NCBI GenBank assembly: GCA_902568465.1
Contig: CACFQR010000006.1
Span: 1 to 64,000 of the forward strand
Source of the DNA: an uncultured Pelagibacteraceae bacterium
Lineage (GTDB): Bacteria > Pseudomonadota > Alphaproteobacteria > Pelagibacterales > Pelagibacteraceae
DNA: 64,000 nucleotides
Direction: 5' to 3'
In this document: positions 43,215-52,501 of the stretch, in pieces
Layout: each line of letters begins with the position of its first letter
Numbering within the stretch: the first letter of the stretch is position 1
Position numbers and translations under genes: made by a program
The notes under the pieces: generated by a model
The model's database searches: none
What the model saw: only the letters and a program-made list of their open reading frames with translations
What the model was told of the DNA's origin: nothing

Positions 43215-44219
43215 TCAATGGTCAATACTAATTAAATCTGCTTTTATCTTTTTTATTAGATTAGCTGCAACAATTTTATGACATAATTCAATTGAATGAG
43301 CGAATCCCAGAGAGTCAGTTGATCCGTGGCTTTTCACAACTGGGCCTTGTAAACCCAATAAGATTGCACCATTATACTTTCTTGGATCAAGTTTCTGTTT
43401 AAATTTTTTTAAGGAATTATATGAGAATAGTATTGAAATTTTGTTAAGAGAATTTTTAAGGTTTTTTGTAATAAAGTTAGCCGTTCCTTCAGCAGTTTTT
43501 AGGGCAATATTCCCTGTAAAGCCATCAGTAACTATAACATCAATATCGCCACTCATCATTTGCGTACCTTCAATGAAACCTCGAAAATCAAAATTTTTAA
43601 TACCTTTTTTTTTAAGTAAAGAATAAGTTCTTTTTAAAATATCATTACCTTTATTTTCTTCTAGTCCAACATTTAATATAGCAACTTTTGGTTTTGGATT
43701 ATTAAATAAAGATTTATATAAAGCTGAGCCCATGCTGCAAAAATCTGTTAAATTTTTTTCATTATATTCAATATTAGCTCCTAAATCTAAAACTATGCTC
43801 ATATTATTATTATTTGGCCAAAGACCAGCAAGTGCAGGTTTATCAATTCCTTCAATACAATTTAAAATAAGTCTAGAAACAACTAAAAGTGCCCCTGTAT
43901 TTCCAGCCGACAAAGATATATCTGAAATTTTATTTTTTTGCGATTCAACAGTTTTCCACATACTTGAATTATTACCTTTTTTAGCTGCCGTAAGTGGAGA
44001 TTCATCGTCTAGTATTTTGTTTTCAGCATGAATAATTTCACAATAGTTTTTTATTTTAGCGTATTTGGATAGTTCATTTTCTAAAAGATTTTTATCTCCA
44101 AATAGATAAAAAAAGTTATCTTTATTAGATTTAAGAGATATATTAATACCCTCTAAAATTTTACCTGGTGAATTTTCCCCACCCATAGCATCAATTGCAA
44201 TTTTTACTTGCTCGGACAT
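43215..44219 (-). CDS. plsX: Phosphate acyltransferase PlsX
   Basis: PlsX converts acyl-ACP to acyl-phosphate for phospholipid synthesis. The 334-residue protein has KIAIDAMGGENSPGKILEG at the N-terminus, SLSAGNTGALLVVSRLIL near residue 103, LAGLWP, VLDLGANIEYNEKNL near 145, VGLEENKGND near 195, and VTDGFTGNIALKTAEGTANF near 230. These are family hallmarks. It lies 14 bases downstream of rpmF, the common rpmF-plsX pairing, and 25 bases before ihfA. Confidence 0.97.
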   Translation of the reverse strand: MSEQVKIAIDAMGGENSPGKILEGINISLKSNKDNFFYLFGDKNLLENELSKYAKIKNYCEIIHAENKILDDESPLTAAKKGNNSSMWKTVESQKNKISDISLSAGNTGALLVVSRLILNCIEGIDKPALAGLWPNNNNMSIVLDLGANIEYNEKNLTDFCSMGSALYKSLFNNPKPKVAILNVGLEENKGNDILKRTYSLLKKKGIKNFDFRGFIEGTQMMSGDIDVIVTDGFTGNIALKTAEGTANFITKNLKNSLNKISILFSYNSLKKFKQKLDPRKYNGAILLGLQGPVVKSHGSTDSLGFAHSIELCHKIVAANLIKKIKADLISIDH

Positions 44220-44233
44220 AAAATATATTAAAA

Positions 44234-44413
44234 TTATTTCTTAGGTTCTAAAACCTGTCTGCCGTTATACATGCCTGTTTTCAAATCAATGTGGTGTGAA
44301 AGTCTAAATTCTCCGGATTTTTTATCCTCTATAATATTAGCACCTTTAATTCTATGGTGAGATCTCCTTTTATTCCTACGAGACTTTGAAGTTTTCCTTT
44401 TTGGTACAGCCAT
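44234..44413 (-). CDS. rpmF: Ribosomal protein L32
   Basis: A 59-residue protein read on the minus strand. It begins [20 protein letters not shown] and continues with [21 protein letters not shown], which matches bacterial L32. The zinc cysteines of the Cys form are absent, as in other alphaproteobacteria. It starts one base after the stop of the upstream bc1-chaperone gene and is followed by plsX, so the three are probably one operon. Confidence 0.96.
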   Translation of the reverse strand: MAVPKRKTSKSRRNKRRSHHRIKGANIIEDKKSGEFRLSHHIDLKTGMYNGRQVLEPKK

Positions 44414-44414
44414 T

Positions 44415-44942
44415 TTATTTATCTATTTGTTTATAATTAAAATTTAATTCACCTTTTAATACACTATCTGGCCTCAAATCAAAACAAAAAGCTTTATATT
44501 GAGTAAAATAATGACCTAAACCATCAATATCTAAGCTTTTATTTGTCTTATTTTTATCTAAATAAGTATTAAAAAAAATCTCCTTATTTTCGTAGCTTAA
44601 ATTCCCGTATGACTCGCATTTAAACAATATTTCATAAAACTTTTTAACCAAAAGTTTCATATCTTTGTTTACTTTAACATCACCAAAACCAATCTCTCTA
44701 ATATTTATTTCAATTTTAGTGAATATAATATCAAAAAAGTTTTGGTTAAAATTTTTATTATGAGGGTAATTTTTTTTAAGCTTTATTAGTAAAAAAGCTG
44801 TATGTATAAAAATAAGAACGATTCTGTTGCTAAAACTGTCCTCTAAATTAAATTTGGTATAAAAAAATTTATTTCGTGATAATGAAACAATTTTATTATA
44901 TAATTCACTTTCGTATGATTTGTTTTTAAAATTTGTGAACAT
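44415..44942 (-). CDS. Ubiquinol-cytochrome c chaperone-family protein (CBP3-like)
   Basis: A 175-residue protein related to mitochondrial Cbp3/UQCC1, which assists assembly of cytochrome b into the bc1 complex. Landmarks are [17 protein letters not shown] near residue 12, [28 protein letters not shown] (about 69-96, quoted in part) and [13 protein letters not shown] near 100. The pattern of a D/E-rich helix, REIGFGD and a following F-Y helix is diagnostic for the family. Its start codon directly abuts that of the divergent bamE gene (CATATG). In place of this gene, many alphaproteobacteria have yceD beside rpmF. Confidence 0.85.
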   Translation of the reverse strand: MFTNFKNKSYESELYNKIVSLSRNKFFYTKFNLEDSFSNRIVLIFIHTAFLLIKLKKNYPHNKNFNQNFFDIIFTKIEINIREIGFGDVKVNKDMKLLVKKFYEILFKCESYGNLSYENKEIFFNTYLDKNKTNKSLDIDGLGHYFTQYKAFCFDLRPDSVLKGELNFNYKQIDK

Positions 44943-45398
44943 ATGAAAAAAAAAACAATTTTATTTATAATATTAACTTTAGTTTTAACAAACTGTCAAA
45001 GAACTGAGTTGGTTAAAACACACGGTTTAGCATATCTTGAAAAAAGAGAAAAGTTAATAGTTGTTAATGAAACAAACAAAAATGATGCTATAAAAGTTTT
45101 AGGCCAACCCAATACAAAAGGGATGACTAATGATAATTTATGGATTTACATTGAAAGAACTCAAACTAGAGGAAAATTACTTAAATTAGGAAGAAATTAT
45201 TTAGTTAAAAACAATGTGCTAGTCCTTGAATTTAGTAAATTTGGTATTTTAACTAGAAAAGAATTTTATAATAAATCTGATATGAAACGAATAAATTTTG
45301 CTAAAGATGAAACAATTAATGAAATAAGGAAAGAAAATTTTATTTATAGCTTTTTATCGAGTATTAGACAAAAAATGGCAATCAAAAGAAAAGATTAG
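44943..45398 (+). CDS. bamE: Outer membrane assembly lipoprotein BamE (SmpA/OmlA family)
   Basis: BamE is a lipoprotein subunit of the BAM complex that inserts beta-barrel proteins into the outer membrane. The 151-residue protein has a signal with lipobox LTNC (Cys near residue 18). The SmpA/OmlA fold follows, with [32 protein letters not shown] near 49-80 (quoted in part; the family pattern is V..LG.P......W.Y). The distal part [22 protein letters not shown] is also typical. A bamE gene beside a bc1 chaperone gene is an alphaproteobacterial arrangement. The end overlaps the convergent hppA by 4 bases. Confidence 0.93.
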   Translation: MKKKTILFIILTLVLTNCQRTELVKTHGLAYLEKREKLIVVNETNKNDAIKVLGQPNTKGMTNDNLWIYIERTQTRGKLLKLGRNYLVKNNVLVLEFSKFGILTRKEFYNKSDMKRINFAKDETINEIRKENFIYSFLSSIRQKMAIKRKD

Positions 45399-47488
45399 TG
45401 CGCTATTACAGCAAGGAGTAGTAACGCGACAATATTAGTAATCTTAATCATTGGATTAACAGCTGGGCCAGCAGTATCTTTGTAAGGGTCACCAACAGTA
45501 TCACCAGTAACAGCAGCTTTGTGAGCTTCAGAACCTTTACCTCCAAATTTACCATCCTCGATATATTTTTTTGCATTATCCCAAGCTCCACCTCCTGCAG
45601 TCATTGATATTGCTACGAATAAACCTGTAATAATTACACCCAGCAACATTGCACCTACTGATGAAAGAGCAGCCTCCATACCCCCAATTAATAGAATAAC
45701 AAAATACAAAAATATTGGAGATAAAACTGGTAATAAAGATGGAACTATCATTTCTTTAATAGCAGCACGAGTTAGTAAGTCAACTAACCTGCCATAATCA
45801 GGCTTTCTTTTTCGCTTCATAATACCTGGGATACTTTTAAATTGTCTTCTTACTTCAAGAACTACAGCACCACCTGCTCTACCGACAGCTTGCATTGACA
45901 TAGATCCAAATAAATAAGGAAGCATACCACCAAATAAAAGACCAACCACTACAAACGGATTTGATAAATCAAAACTTACAGAAATATTTTCTAAAGTAGA
46001 TCCGCTGACTTTTGAGAAAAATTTAATATCTTCTGTGTAAGCAGCAAACAATACTAAAGCGCCAAGTCCAGCAGATCCTATAGCATAACCTTTAGTAACA
46101 GCTTTCGTTGTATTTCCAACAGCATCCAAAGCATCTGTAGTTTTTCTTACACTTTTTGGAAGATTTGACATTTCAGCAATTCCTCCAGCATTATCAGTTA
46201 CTGGTCCATAAGCATCTAAAGCAACTACCATACCTGCCAAAGCTAACATGGTTGTTACTGAAATTGCTATTCCATACAATCCAGCTATGTGATTTGTTAA
46301 TAAAATTCCAGAAACAATTATTAAAGCAGGTAACGCTGTAGCTTCCAAAGAAACTGCTAGACCTTGAATTACGTTTGTTCCATGACCAGTTATTGAGGAC
46401 TTAGCTACACTAATTACTGGTCTAAATTTTGTGCCTGTATAATATTCTGTAACCCAAATTATTAATCCAGTTATAATCAAACCAATAATTCCACACATAT
46501 AAAGGCCAAACCCATTAAATTGCGCATTACTTGATGAATAAACATTATCTAAACCAATCACTTTATCTGTAACAAAGTATAAAATTATTATTGAAAACAC
46601 TGCTGTAGCAATAAATCCCTTGTAAAGAGCTCCCATTATATTCTTGCTTTTACCTAGTCGAACAAAAAAGGTTCCTAATATTGAAGTTATTATGCAAGCA
46701 CCCCCGATAGATAAAGGGTAAATCATCATGTCAGCGTTGTTTACGAAAAAAATTGAAGATAAAACCATAGTAGCAACAATTGTAACCGCATAGGTTTCGA
46801 AAAGATCAGCTGCCATTCCAGCACAATCACCAACATTATCACCTACATTATCTGCTATAACAGCTGGATTTCGTGGATCATCCTCCGGTATGCCCGCTTC
46901 TACTTTACCAACCAAATCTGCTCCAACATCTGCTCCCTTAGTGAAAATACCGCCACCTAATCTAGCAAAAATAGAAATTAGAGATGCTCCAAATCCTAGA
47001 CCCACCAAAGCATTTACCACCTCTCTACTTTCAACATTTAATTCGATTAATATGTAATAATAAATTGCTATGGATAATAAAGCTAAACCGGCTACTAACA
47101 TTCCTGTTACTGCGCCAGATTTAAATCCTATATTAAGTCCTGAAGATAATCCTTTTCTTGAAGCTTCGGCAGTCCTGACATTAGCCTGCACAGATATAAG
47201 CATTCCAACATATCCAGCAACTCCAGATAAAAAGGCACCAATAAAATAACCTAATCCAACCCAAAAACCTAATGCATATGTAATTATAATAAGAATAATA
47301 AATCCAACTATAGAGATGGTCTTATACTGACGATTCAAATATGCTCTAGCTCCTACCTGTATAGCTTCGGCAATTTCTTGCATTTTAGAATTACCAGGAC
47401 TAGCTGCTAAAATTTGCTTTCCAGTAAAGTAACCATAGATGATTGCTAAAAAACCAGAAAATATGATTAAGTTAATTACACTAAACAT
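45395..47488 (-). CDS. hppA: Membrane-bound proton-translocating pyrophosphatase (K+-independent type)
   Basis: This ion pump hydrolyses pyrophosphate and exports protons. The 697-residue protein has about sixteen helices. Substrate-binding motifs are [22 protein letters not shown] near residue 175 (quoted), [27 protein letters not shown] near 206 (quoted in part), [17 protein letters not shown] near 424 and [21 protein letters not shown] near 661 (quoted in part). The segment [18 protein letters not shown] has Lys and Thr at the two positions that mark K+-independent enzymes (Ala/Gly in K+-dependent ones). Independence from K+ is therefore expected, and proton rather than sodium transport is inferred. 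Such pumps suit energy-limited ocean bacteria. Confidence 0.96.
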   Translation of the reverse strand: MFSVINLIIFSGFLAIIYGYFTGKQILAASPGNSKMQEIAEAIQVGARAYLNRQYKTISIVGFIILIIITYALGFWVGLGYFIGAFLSGVAGYVGMLISVQANVRTAEASRKGLSSGLNIGFKSGAVTGMLVAGLALLSIAIYYYILIELNVESREVVNALVGLGFGASLISIFARLGGGIFTKGADVGADLVGKVEAGIPEDDPRNPAVIADNVGDNVGDCAGMAADLFETYAVTIVATMVLSSIFFVNNADMMIYPLSIGGACIITSILGTFFVRLGKSKNIMGALYKGFIATAVFSIIILYFVTDKVIGLDNVYSSSNAQFNGFGLYMCGIIGLIITGLIIWVTEYYTGTKFRPVISVAKSSITGHGTNVIQGLAVSLEATALPALIIVSGILLTNHIAGLYGIAISVTTMLALAGMVVALDAYGPVTDNAGGIAEMSNLPKSVRKTTDALDAVGNTTKAVTKGYAIGSAGLGALVLFAAYTEDIKFFSKVSGSTLENISVSFDLSNPFVVVGLLFGGMLPYLFGSMSMQAVGRAGGAVVLEVRRQFKSIPGIMKRKRKPDYGRLVDLLTRAAIKEMIVPSLLPVLSPIFLYFVILLIGGMEAALSSVGAMLLGVIITGLFVAISMTAGGGAWDNAKKYIEDGKFGGKGSEAHKAAVTGDTVGDPYKDTAGPAVNPMIKITNIVALLLLAVIAH

Positions 47489-47585
47489 AAATTAAACTAA
47501 AATTAATTAAAAAAACGCAAAATGCCAAAAAAAAGAGCAAAAGGCAACAATAATATTTATAACAATTGTTAATATATTAAGGTAT

Positions 47586-47972
47586 TCACTTATAATCAAT
47601 CCGACTTACTTTTGATAATTTGTCTAATACAGCATTTAAAAAACTTTTTCTTGACTGATCGACAAAGGAGTCGCAGACCTTTAAATATTCAGTGATCACT
47701 ACTTTTATGGGTATTTTATGCATAAACATAAATTCATATGTAGCCGCCATCATCATCAATTTAACTATTAAGTCAGTCTTGTTTTTATTAACATCATCTT
47801 TTAATTTATTGTCAATCAAATTTTCAATTAACTGCTGTCTTTCTATTGTTCCATTTACAACATCTTTTATAAATTTTTTATATCTATGTTTAGGGAAAAT
47901 AATTTCAGAATCTTTATTTAAAAAGTAACTATATAACTTCTGGATTACAACAACTCTAGGATTTATAATCAT
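47586..47972 (-). CDS. nusB: Transcription antitermination factor NusB
   Basis: NusB with NusE (S10) binds boxA RNA and supports rRNA transcription. The 128-residue all-helical protein has RVVVIQKLYSYFLNK near residue 5, and the C-terminal signature KIPIKVVITEYLKVCDSFVDQSRKSFLNAVLDKL (about 79-112, quoted in part), equivalent to the family P..V.INE.VE.AK.F....S..FVNGVL. The N-terminal part is slightly shortened. It overlaps holB by 17 bases. Its usual partner ribH is 6 kb away in this window. Confidence 0.88.
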   Translation of the reverse strand: MIINPRVVVIQKLYSYFLNKDSEIIFPKHRYKKFIKDVVNGTIERQQLIENLIDNKLKDDVNKNKTDLIVKLMMMAATYEFMFMHKIPIKVVITEYLKVCDSFVDQSRKSFLNAVLDKLSKVSRIDYK

Positions 47973-48918
47973 TTACTAAAATATCTTTTATAGAAGCAAA
48001 AACATTTTTCTGATCTAGGGTAAATTTATTAAGATCATGCAAATAATTTATAATCAGAGAATAGTTAATAAAATTATTTAATGAATTTTTTCCATTGTAT
48101 AATACTATATCACTATAAAACTTTTGTATAAAGAGAGATAGAATAGATAAAGTTTCAGGATTTTTGTCTACACTATATTTATCCATGTAAAAAATAATAA
48201 GTTTTAAGTTATCATTATCTAATTCTATATTATTAGATGACAACATTAAAAAATACTTCAATAAATTTCCAGGAGTGTCGAAAGAACAAAAGTTATCAAT
48301 TTGTTGAGAATTATTTTTTAATTCATAATTATCTATTAAATTATTAAATACCTCTTTTTTTTTCTCATAAGAAAAAAAAACTTTAAACTCTAGACATCTA
48401 GATTTAATTGTTTTTAATAGTTTTGACTCACTATTGTTGATTAAAAAGAAATAAGTATTTTGAGGAGGCTCTTCAATAATTTTTAAAAGTGCGCTCAGGG
48501 CATTTAAATTAAAATATTCTAAATTATCAATTATGACTATTTTCATACCTTTGGAGTATGTAGATTTGCTCGTAAATGTTATTAAATCTCTTACTTGATC
48601 AATTTTAATCATTTTTTCAGATTTTGCATTCTTAAGAAGAAAAAAATTAGGATGTATACCTTCTTGCATAAGCTTGTAAGTTTTATTTTCTTCATTAATT
48701 TTAAAATTATTTATAGAATAACTGTGCTCTTCATTTTTTGATAATAAATAGTTAGCTAAATGATAAGCAAACGTAAACTTTCCCAGACCTTTTGATCCAC
48801 TAATCAATATACTCTTTGAATTAGCACCATTTTGAAAAATATTATTAATATTGTGAAATAAATTGGAATATCCATAAAGTGAAAGTTGATTTACGGGTTT
48901 AAGAACTTCTGTTGGCAT
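47956..48918 (-). CDS. holB: DNA polymerase III subunit delta'
   Basis: HolB is a clamp-loader subunit that helps place the sliding clamp on DNA. The 320-residue chain has an AAA+ core. The Walker A-like loop is SGSKGLGKFTFAYHLANYLL near residue 40, IKIDQVRDLITF lies near 109, VIIDNLEYFNLNALSALLKIIEEPP near 128 (quoted in part) includes the Walker B region, and SRCLEFKVFF is the sensor-1 SRC motif. The Zn-binding cysteines of E. coli delta' are not present. It overlaps tmk by 20 bases and nusB by 17. tmk-holB is a widely conserved pair. Confidence 0.92.
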   Translation of the reverse strand: MPTEVLKPVNQLSLYGYSNLFHNINNIFQNGANSKSILISGSKGLGKFTFAYHLANYLLSKNEEHSYSINNFKINEENKTYKLMQEGIHPNFFLLKNAKSEKMIKIDQVRDLITFTSKSTYSKGMKIVIIDNLEYFNLNALSALLKIIEEPPQNTYFFLINNSESKLLKTIKSRCLEFKVFFSYEKKKEVFNNLIDNYELKNNSQQIDNFCSFDTPGNLLKYFLMLSSNNIELDNDNLKLIIFYMDKYSVDKNPETLSILSLFIQKFYSDIVLYNGKNSLNNFINYSLIINYLHDLNKFTLDQKNVFASIKDILVNDYKS

Positions 48919-49561
48919 TCTGGTAACTCATTATAAACTTGTTTAATATAATATTTTCAACATTATTTGAATCTTTTGAATTATCTATCATAAAATATCT
49001 TTTAGTATTTTTTTTGGCTATTTTAATAAAAGCATTTTGGGCTCTTGTATAAAAAGACTTGCTCAGTTTATCATATCTATTTTTACTTTTTCTTTTATTC
49101 ATTCTCTTTAATGCCTTAGATATTTTAACCCTTAAAACAAAAGTTAGGTTTGGTTTTAAATTACCCAAAATTTGTTTATGAATATTTTCTATAAATTTAT
49201 AATTAACCTTTTTTCCATATACTTGATAGGCTGTGGTAGAATCGGTAAATCTATCACATATAACAATTTTTTTTTCTGACATTGCTGGACCAATCTTATT
49301 TTTTATATGTTCGTTTCTGGCAGCAAGATAAAGTAAAGTATCAGTATATTTATCAAATTTTTCTTTAGATTTATTATTAAAATAATCCTTAAGAATAATA
49401 TTCCTAATTCTTTCTGCTCTTAGAGTGCCGCCGGGCTCTCTAGTATAAATAGTTTTAAAACCCATTCTTTTAATTTTTTTATAGAATCTTTTACTTAAGT
49501 AGGATTTACCAGAACCCTCTATACCTTCAAATGTTATAAAAAATGCTTTTTTTTTATACAT
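48899..49561 (-). CDS. tmk: Thymidylate kinase
   Basis: Tmk phosphorylates dTMP to dTDP. The P-loop FEGIEGSGKSYLSKRFY lies near residue 10, the DRX-type YTREPGGT near 38, CDRFTDSTTAYQVYGK near 100, and the lid region with Lys/Arg-rich KALKRMNKRK near 155. The open frame extends 27 codons upstream through the end of dacA. I place the start at the ATG at 49561 (220 residues, beginning MYKKKAFF) because the family core begins there and it overlaps the dacA stop by only 8 bases. holB overlaps its end by 20 bases. Confidence 0.95.
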   Translation of the reverse strand: MYKKKAFFITFEGIEGSGKSYLSKRFYKKIKRMGFKTIYTREPGGTLRAERIRNIILKDYFNNKSKEKFDKYTDTLLYLAARNEHIKNKIGPAMSEKKIVICDRFTDSTTAYQVYGKKVNYKFIENIHKQILGNLKPNLTFVLRVKISKALKRMNKRKSKNRYDKLSKSFYTRAQNAFIKIAKKNTKRYFMIDNSKDSNNVENIILNKFIMSYQNANRSS

Positions 49562-50708
49562 CTCCCCAAACCAGGAAACTAAAAGATTTATATAATCTTG
49601 AAAAAATATTAGCTCTTTTAACATCTTCAGAAGAAAAAACACTGAGTTCCTTTTTTAGCTCTCCTGAGACATAAATATTTAATTGGCCAATTTTATCACC
49701 TTTTTTTATTGGAGCTTCTATTGGTCCATCGTATTCAATAACAGCTTTAATATTTTTCTTCTTTCTTTTTGGAACTGTTATAAAAACATCTTGATCTAAG
49801 TGAACCTTAACTTTATCCTTTTTACCAAGCCAAACATTGAGCTCGTTGAAAATCTCTTCTTTTTTAGCAATTTTTACTGTATCAAAACTTCTTAGAGCCC
49901 ATGTTAACATTTTTGCAGACTCTCTTGATCTAGAATTTTTTGTTTTGAATCCACTTCCTACAGAATTTATTCTCCTATTTCCTACTTTCATTGAGGCCGC
50001 TAAAGAATATTTTTCTACAGTAAGAAAACCTGTCTTAATACCATCAACTCCCATATTTTTGTACAACAAAGGATTTCTGTTACCCTGTGTGATTGGATCT
50101 CCACCAGTTCGATCCCATGTAAAAGTTGTTTCCTTGAAGTAAGCATATAAATCTGGATGGGCTTTAATTAAATGCCTTGATATTTTTAAAATATCACGCA
50201 CTGAAGAATAATTGTTTACATCATTGATTCCGGATGAATTATTAAAGTTTGTATTTTCTAATTCTAATTCTTCAGCTTTTTCATTCATCATTTCTACAAA
50301 ATCAGCTTCAGAACCTGCTAGTCCTGTAGCAAGTGCCACACAAGCATCATTTCCAGAGACGACAATTATTCCTCTTAACAAATCCTCAACACTTACTTGG
50401 TCATTTAGCATAATAAACATAGATGAATATCCACTTTGTGACATTCTCCAAGCTTCTTCGGGGATAGTAATCATTTCGTCTAAAGTTGTTTCTTGCTTTT
50501 TTAGTAAATCAAAGACTACTAAAGTAGTCATAATTTTAGTCATTGATGCTGGGTAAATTTTATTATCGGCATCTTTTTCATACAAAATTTCACCTGAAAG
50601 ATGATCTTGTAAAATTACATAATTAGCATCTACATCAAGTTTTGCATAAACTTTTGGTACAAAAATTAAAAAAAGAGATAAAAAAAATAAAATTGCTGAA
50701 TTTTTCAT
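49554..50708 (-). CDS. D-alanyl-D-alanine carboxypeptidase (DacA/DacC-type PBP)
   Basis: A low-molecular-weight penicillin-binding protein that trims the terminal D-Ala of peptidoglycan stem peptides. The 384 residues start with a signal peptide (about 1-22, ending VYA). The catalytic motifs are complete: PASMTKIMTTL (SxxK, near residue 53), VVSGNDACVAL (SxN, near 116) and GIKTGFLTVEKYSLAASM (KTG, near 222). A C-terminal PBP5-type beta domain and an amphipathic end helix (SRLYKSFSFLVWGD) that may anchor it to the membrane follow. It sits in an envelope operon after mltB and the RlpA-like gene, and overlaps tmk. Confidence 0.95.
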   Translation of the reverse strand: MKNSAILFFLSLFLIFVPKVYAKLDVDANYVILQDHLSGEILYEKDADNKIYPASMTKIMTTLVVFDLLKKQETTLDEMITIPEEAWRMSQSGYSSMFIMLNDQVSVEDLLRGIIVVSGNDACVALATGLAGSEADFVEMMNEKAEELELENTNFNNSSGINDVNNYSSVRDILKISRHLIKAHPDLYAYFKETTFTWDRTGGDPITQGNRNPLLYKNMGVDGIKTGFLTVEKYSLAASMKVGNRRINSVGSGFKTKNSRSRESAKMLTWALRSFDTVKIAKKEEIFNELNVWLGKKDKVKVHLDQDVFITVPKRKKKNIKAVIEYDGPIEAPIKKGDKIGQLNIYVSGELKKELSVFSSEDVKRANIFSRLYKSFSFLVWGDV

Positions 50709-50710
50709 TG

Positions 50711-51463
50711 TTAATCCGTATAAATATTTAAATCCTCAAAACCTAAATTATTTAAACTAATATAGGTAGATTTTAAAGAGCTAAAATCCTTAAATGGGCC
50801 AACTGAAAGCCTATATTTGTTGGCAGCAATTTTTTTAACTTTAAAATTTGAATATTTAGTCTTGCTGATTAGGTTATTTTTTAAATTTTCAGCAGAAGTA
50901 AGGTAAAAAAAATCAGAAATCACTATAATATAATTTTTCTGAATATCATTATTTTTTGTGGATGTGGTTGCTTGTTTTGATAAATCATCCATTACTATTT
51001 CTTCGACAGGAGCTTTTTCAGCAACATTTTTCTCCTCGTCAAATGTAGTAGTTTTTTTTGATACAAAAGTTTTATTTTTTTTAACCTCAATAATTTCAAC
51101 ATAAGGGTTGTTTGAGTCCAGCTCCAATAATTTTGCGATTTTTTTACTAATAACTATATTAAATATAGCCGGATAATTAGCTTTTTTTGAAACATTAAGG
51201 TTTACACTTTTGGAGTTACTTAAATTAATAATTTGAATCGGTGTTCCAGGTTTTAAAAAACTATGTATTGATGATATTTTCTCATTATTAATTTTTTTAT
51301 TAACAAGGCCTTCTTCGAAAAGTTTTTTATCATAAATTAAAGCAAAACCTTTGGAGGTAAAATATAATTTTTCTTCTTCATCTGATTTTTTTTCGATAGT
51401 AACAGCACAAGAGTAGAGTGTTATAAACAAAACTAAAATTACAAACTTTTTAATGATATTCAT
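50711..51463 (-). CDS. RlpA-like lipoprotein with SPOR domain (degenerate)
   Basis: A 250-residue exported lipoprotein (lipobox YSCA, Cys near residue 19). Residues about 32-125 look like an RlpA double-psi barrel (KPGTPIQIINLSNSKSVNLNV corresponds to the usual P.GT.V.VTN..NGR...V). The active-site block GxASWYG...G..TA.GE is reduced to KGFALIYDKKLFEEGLV. The C-terminus (about 172-248: YIIVISDFFYLTSAENLKNNL ... KYRLSVGPFKDFSSLK, quoted in part) is a SPOR domain that binds denuded septal glycan. Lytic transglycosylase activity is doubtful and a septal scaffold role is more likely. It overlaps mltB by 4 bases and precedes dacA by 2. Confidence 0.8.
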   Translation of the reverse strand: MNIIKKFVILVLFITLYSCAVTIEKKSDEEEKLYFTSKGFALIYDKKLFEEGLVNKKINNEKISSIHSFLKPGTPIQIINLSNSKSVNLNVSKKANYPAIFNIVISKKIAKLLELDSNNPYVEIIEVKKNKTFVSKKTTTFDEEKNVAEKAPVEEIVMDDLSKQATTSTKNNDIQKNYIIVISDFFYLTSAENLKNNLISKTKYSNFKVKKIAANKYRLSVGPFKDFSSLKSTYISLNNLGFEDLNIYTD

Positions 51464-52446
51464 GACTTAATCATCTCAGCTAAGGTACAAACACTTATCC
51501 CAAATCTTAAAGATCTATTCCATTTTAGAATTTTTTCATAATTAGAAAATACTAAAAAAGCAGGTGGATTAAAATCACCATCAGGTATAATTAATGCAGC
51601 TTTAGTGTTGTTGTTGATATTTTGTTCGTTAATAATTTTTATACCTTTTTTTTTCCATTGCTTTATAGATAATTTATTTTTAATTTTTTTTGCTGAATAA
51701 TTAATATATTTTTTGTTAATATTGTTTGGCACAGTTATATTAACATAGCAATGAGTTGATTTTTTCCATCCTATTTTGTTAATATAGTTTGCAGCTGAAG
51801 CTAATGAATCTTCCAATGAAGTTTTTAATTCGATCTTGTTATTATTATCAAAATCTATTGCATATCTAGATATTGTTGTTGGCATAAATTGAAAGTTGCC
51901 ATAAGCTCCAGCCCATGAGCCGTATAGGGTGTCTTGATTAATCAATTTCTCATCAATTAGTTTTAACAAAGTTAATAGTTGCATTGAAAAAAAATCTCTT
52001 CGTCTTTTGTCGTAACTTAAGGTGGCTAATGAGGAAATTATATCCATTTTTCCAACATGTCTTCCGAAATTTGTCTCAATTCCCCATAAAGCTAATAAAA
52101 CTTCTTTTTCAACATTAAAATTGTCCTCTACCTTTTTAAAAAGATCGATGTTGTTTTTAAGTAATTTTTTTGCTTTTTGAGCTCTTTGATTTGTAGCCCT
52201 TTTGTTTACGTATGTATTTGTGTCTTCAATAAATTCTGGTTGAGCTCTGTCATATTTAATAACTTTTTCAATAAATCTTACATTAGTAAAAGCTCTCTCT
52301 ACTGTATTTAGTGATACACCTTCTTTTATTGCAAATTTTTTATACGAGATTATCCATTCATCAAAACTTTGTTCTTGAGATATTGCTATATTAGCATGTA
52401 GAAAAATGAATAATAATAAAATTATGGCTTTTAATTTTAGGAACAT
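51460..52446 (-). CDS. Lytic murein transglycosylase, MltB family
   Basis: A peptidoglycan-cleaving enzyme that forms 1,6-anhydro ends. The 328-residue protein has an N-terminal signal (about 1-23) without a clear lipobox, so it may be soluble in the periplasm. The catalytic Glu lies in LLALWGIETNFGRHVGKM near residue 124. SSLATLSYDKRRRDFF and YGSWAGAYGNFQFMPTTISRYA near 183 (quoted) are hallmarks of the SltB/MltB family. The C-terminal peptidoglycan-binding domain of some relatives is missing. It heads a run mltB-rlpA-dacA-tmk-holB-nusB and is divergent from gmhB across 55 bases. Confidence 0.93.
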   Translation of the reverse strand: MFLKLKAIILLLFIFLHANIAISQEQSFDEWIISYKKFAIKEGVSLNTVERAFTNVRFIEKVIKYDRAQPEFIEDTNTYVNKRATNQRAQKAKKLLKNNIDLFKKVEDNFNVEKEVLLALWGIETNFGRHVGKMDIISSLATLSYDKRRRDFFSMQLLTLLKLIDEKLINQDTLYGSWAGAYGNFQFMPTTISRYAIDFDNNNKIELKTSLEDSLASAANYINKIGWKKSTHCYVNITVPNNINKKYINYSAKKIKNKLSIKQWKKKGIKIINEQNINNNTKAALIIPDGDFNPPAFLVFSNYEKILKWNRSLRFGISVCTLAEMIKS

Positions 52447-52501
52447 ATTATATGAATCTTATACATATATTACATTAAAAATTAAGTATATAAAAAGTTG
52501 A

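Noticed and set aside
47560-47571. Palindrome TAACAATTGTTA upstream of hppA as an operator.
   Set aside because: A short A-T palindrome without further support; it lies on the nusB side of a 97-base gap with nothing tying it to regulation.
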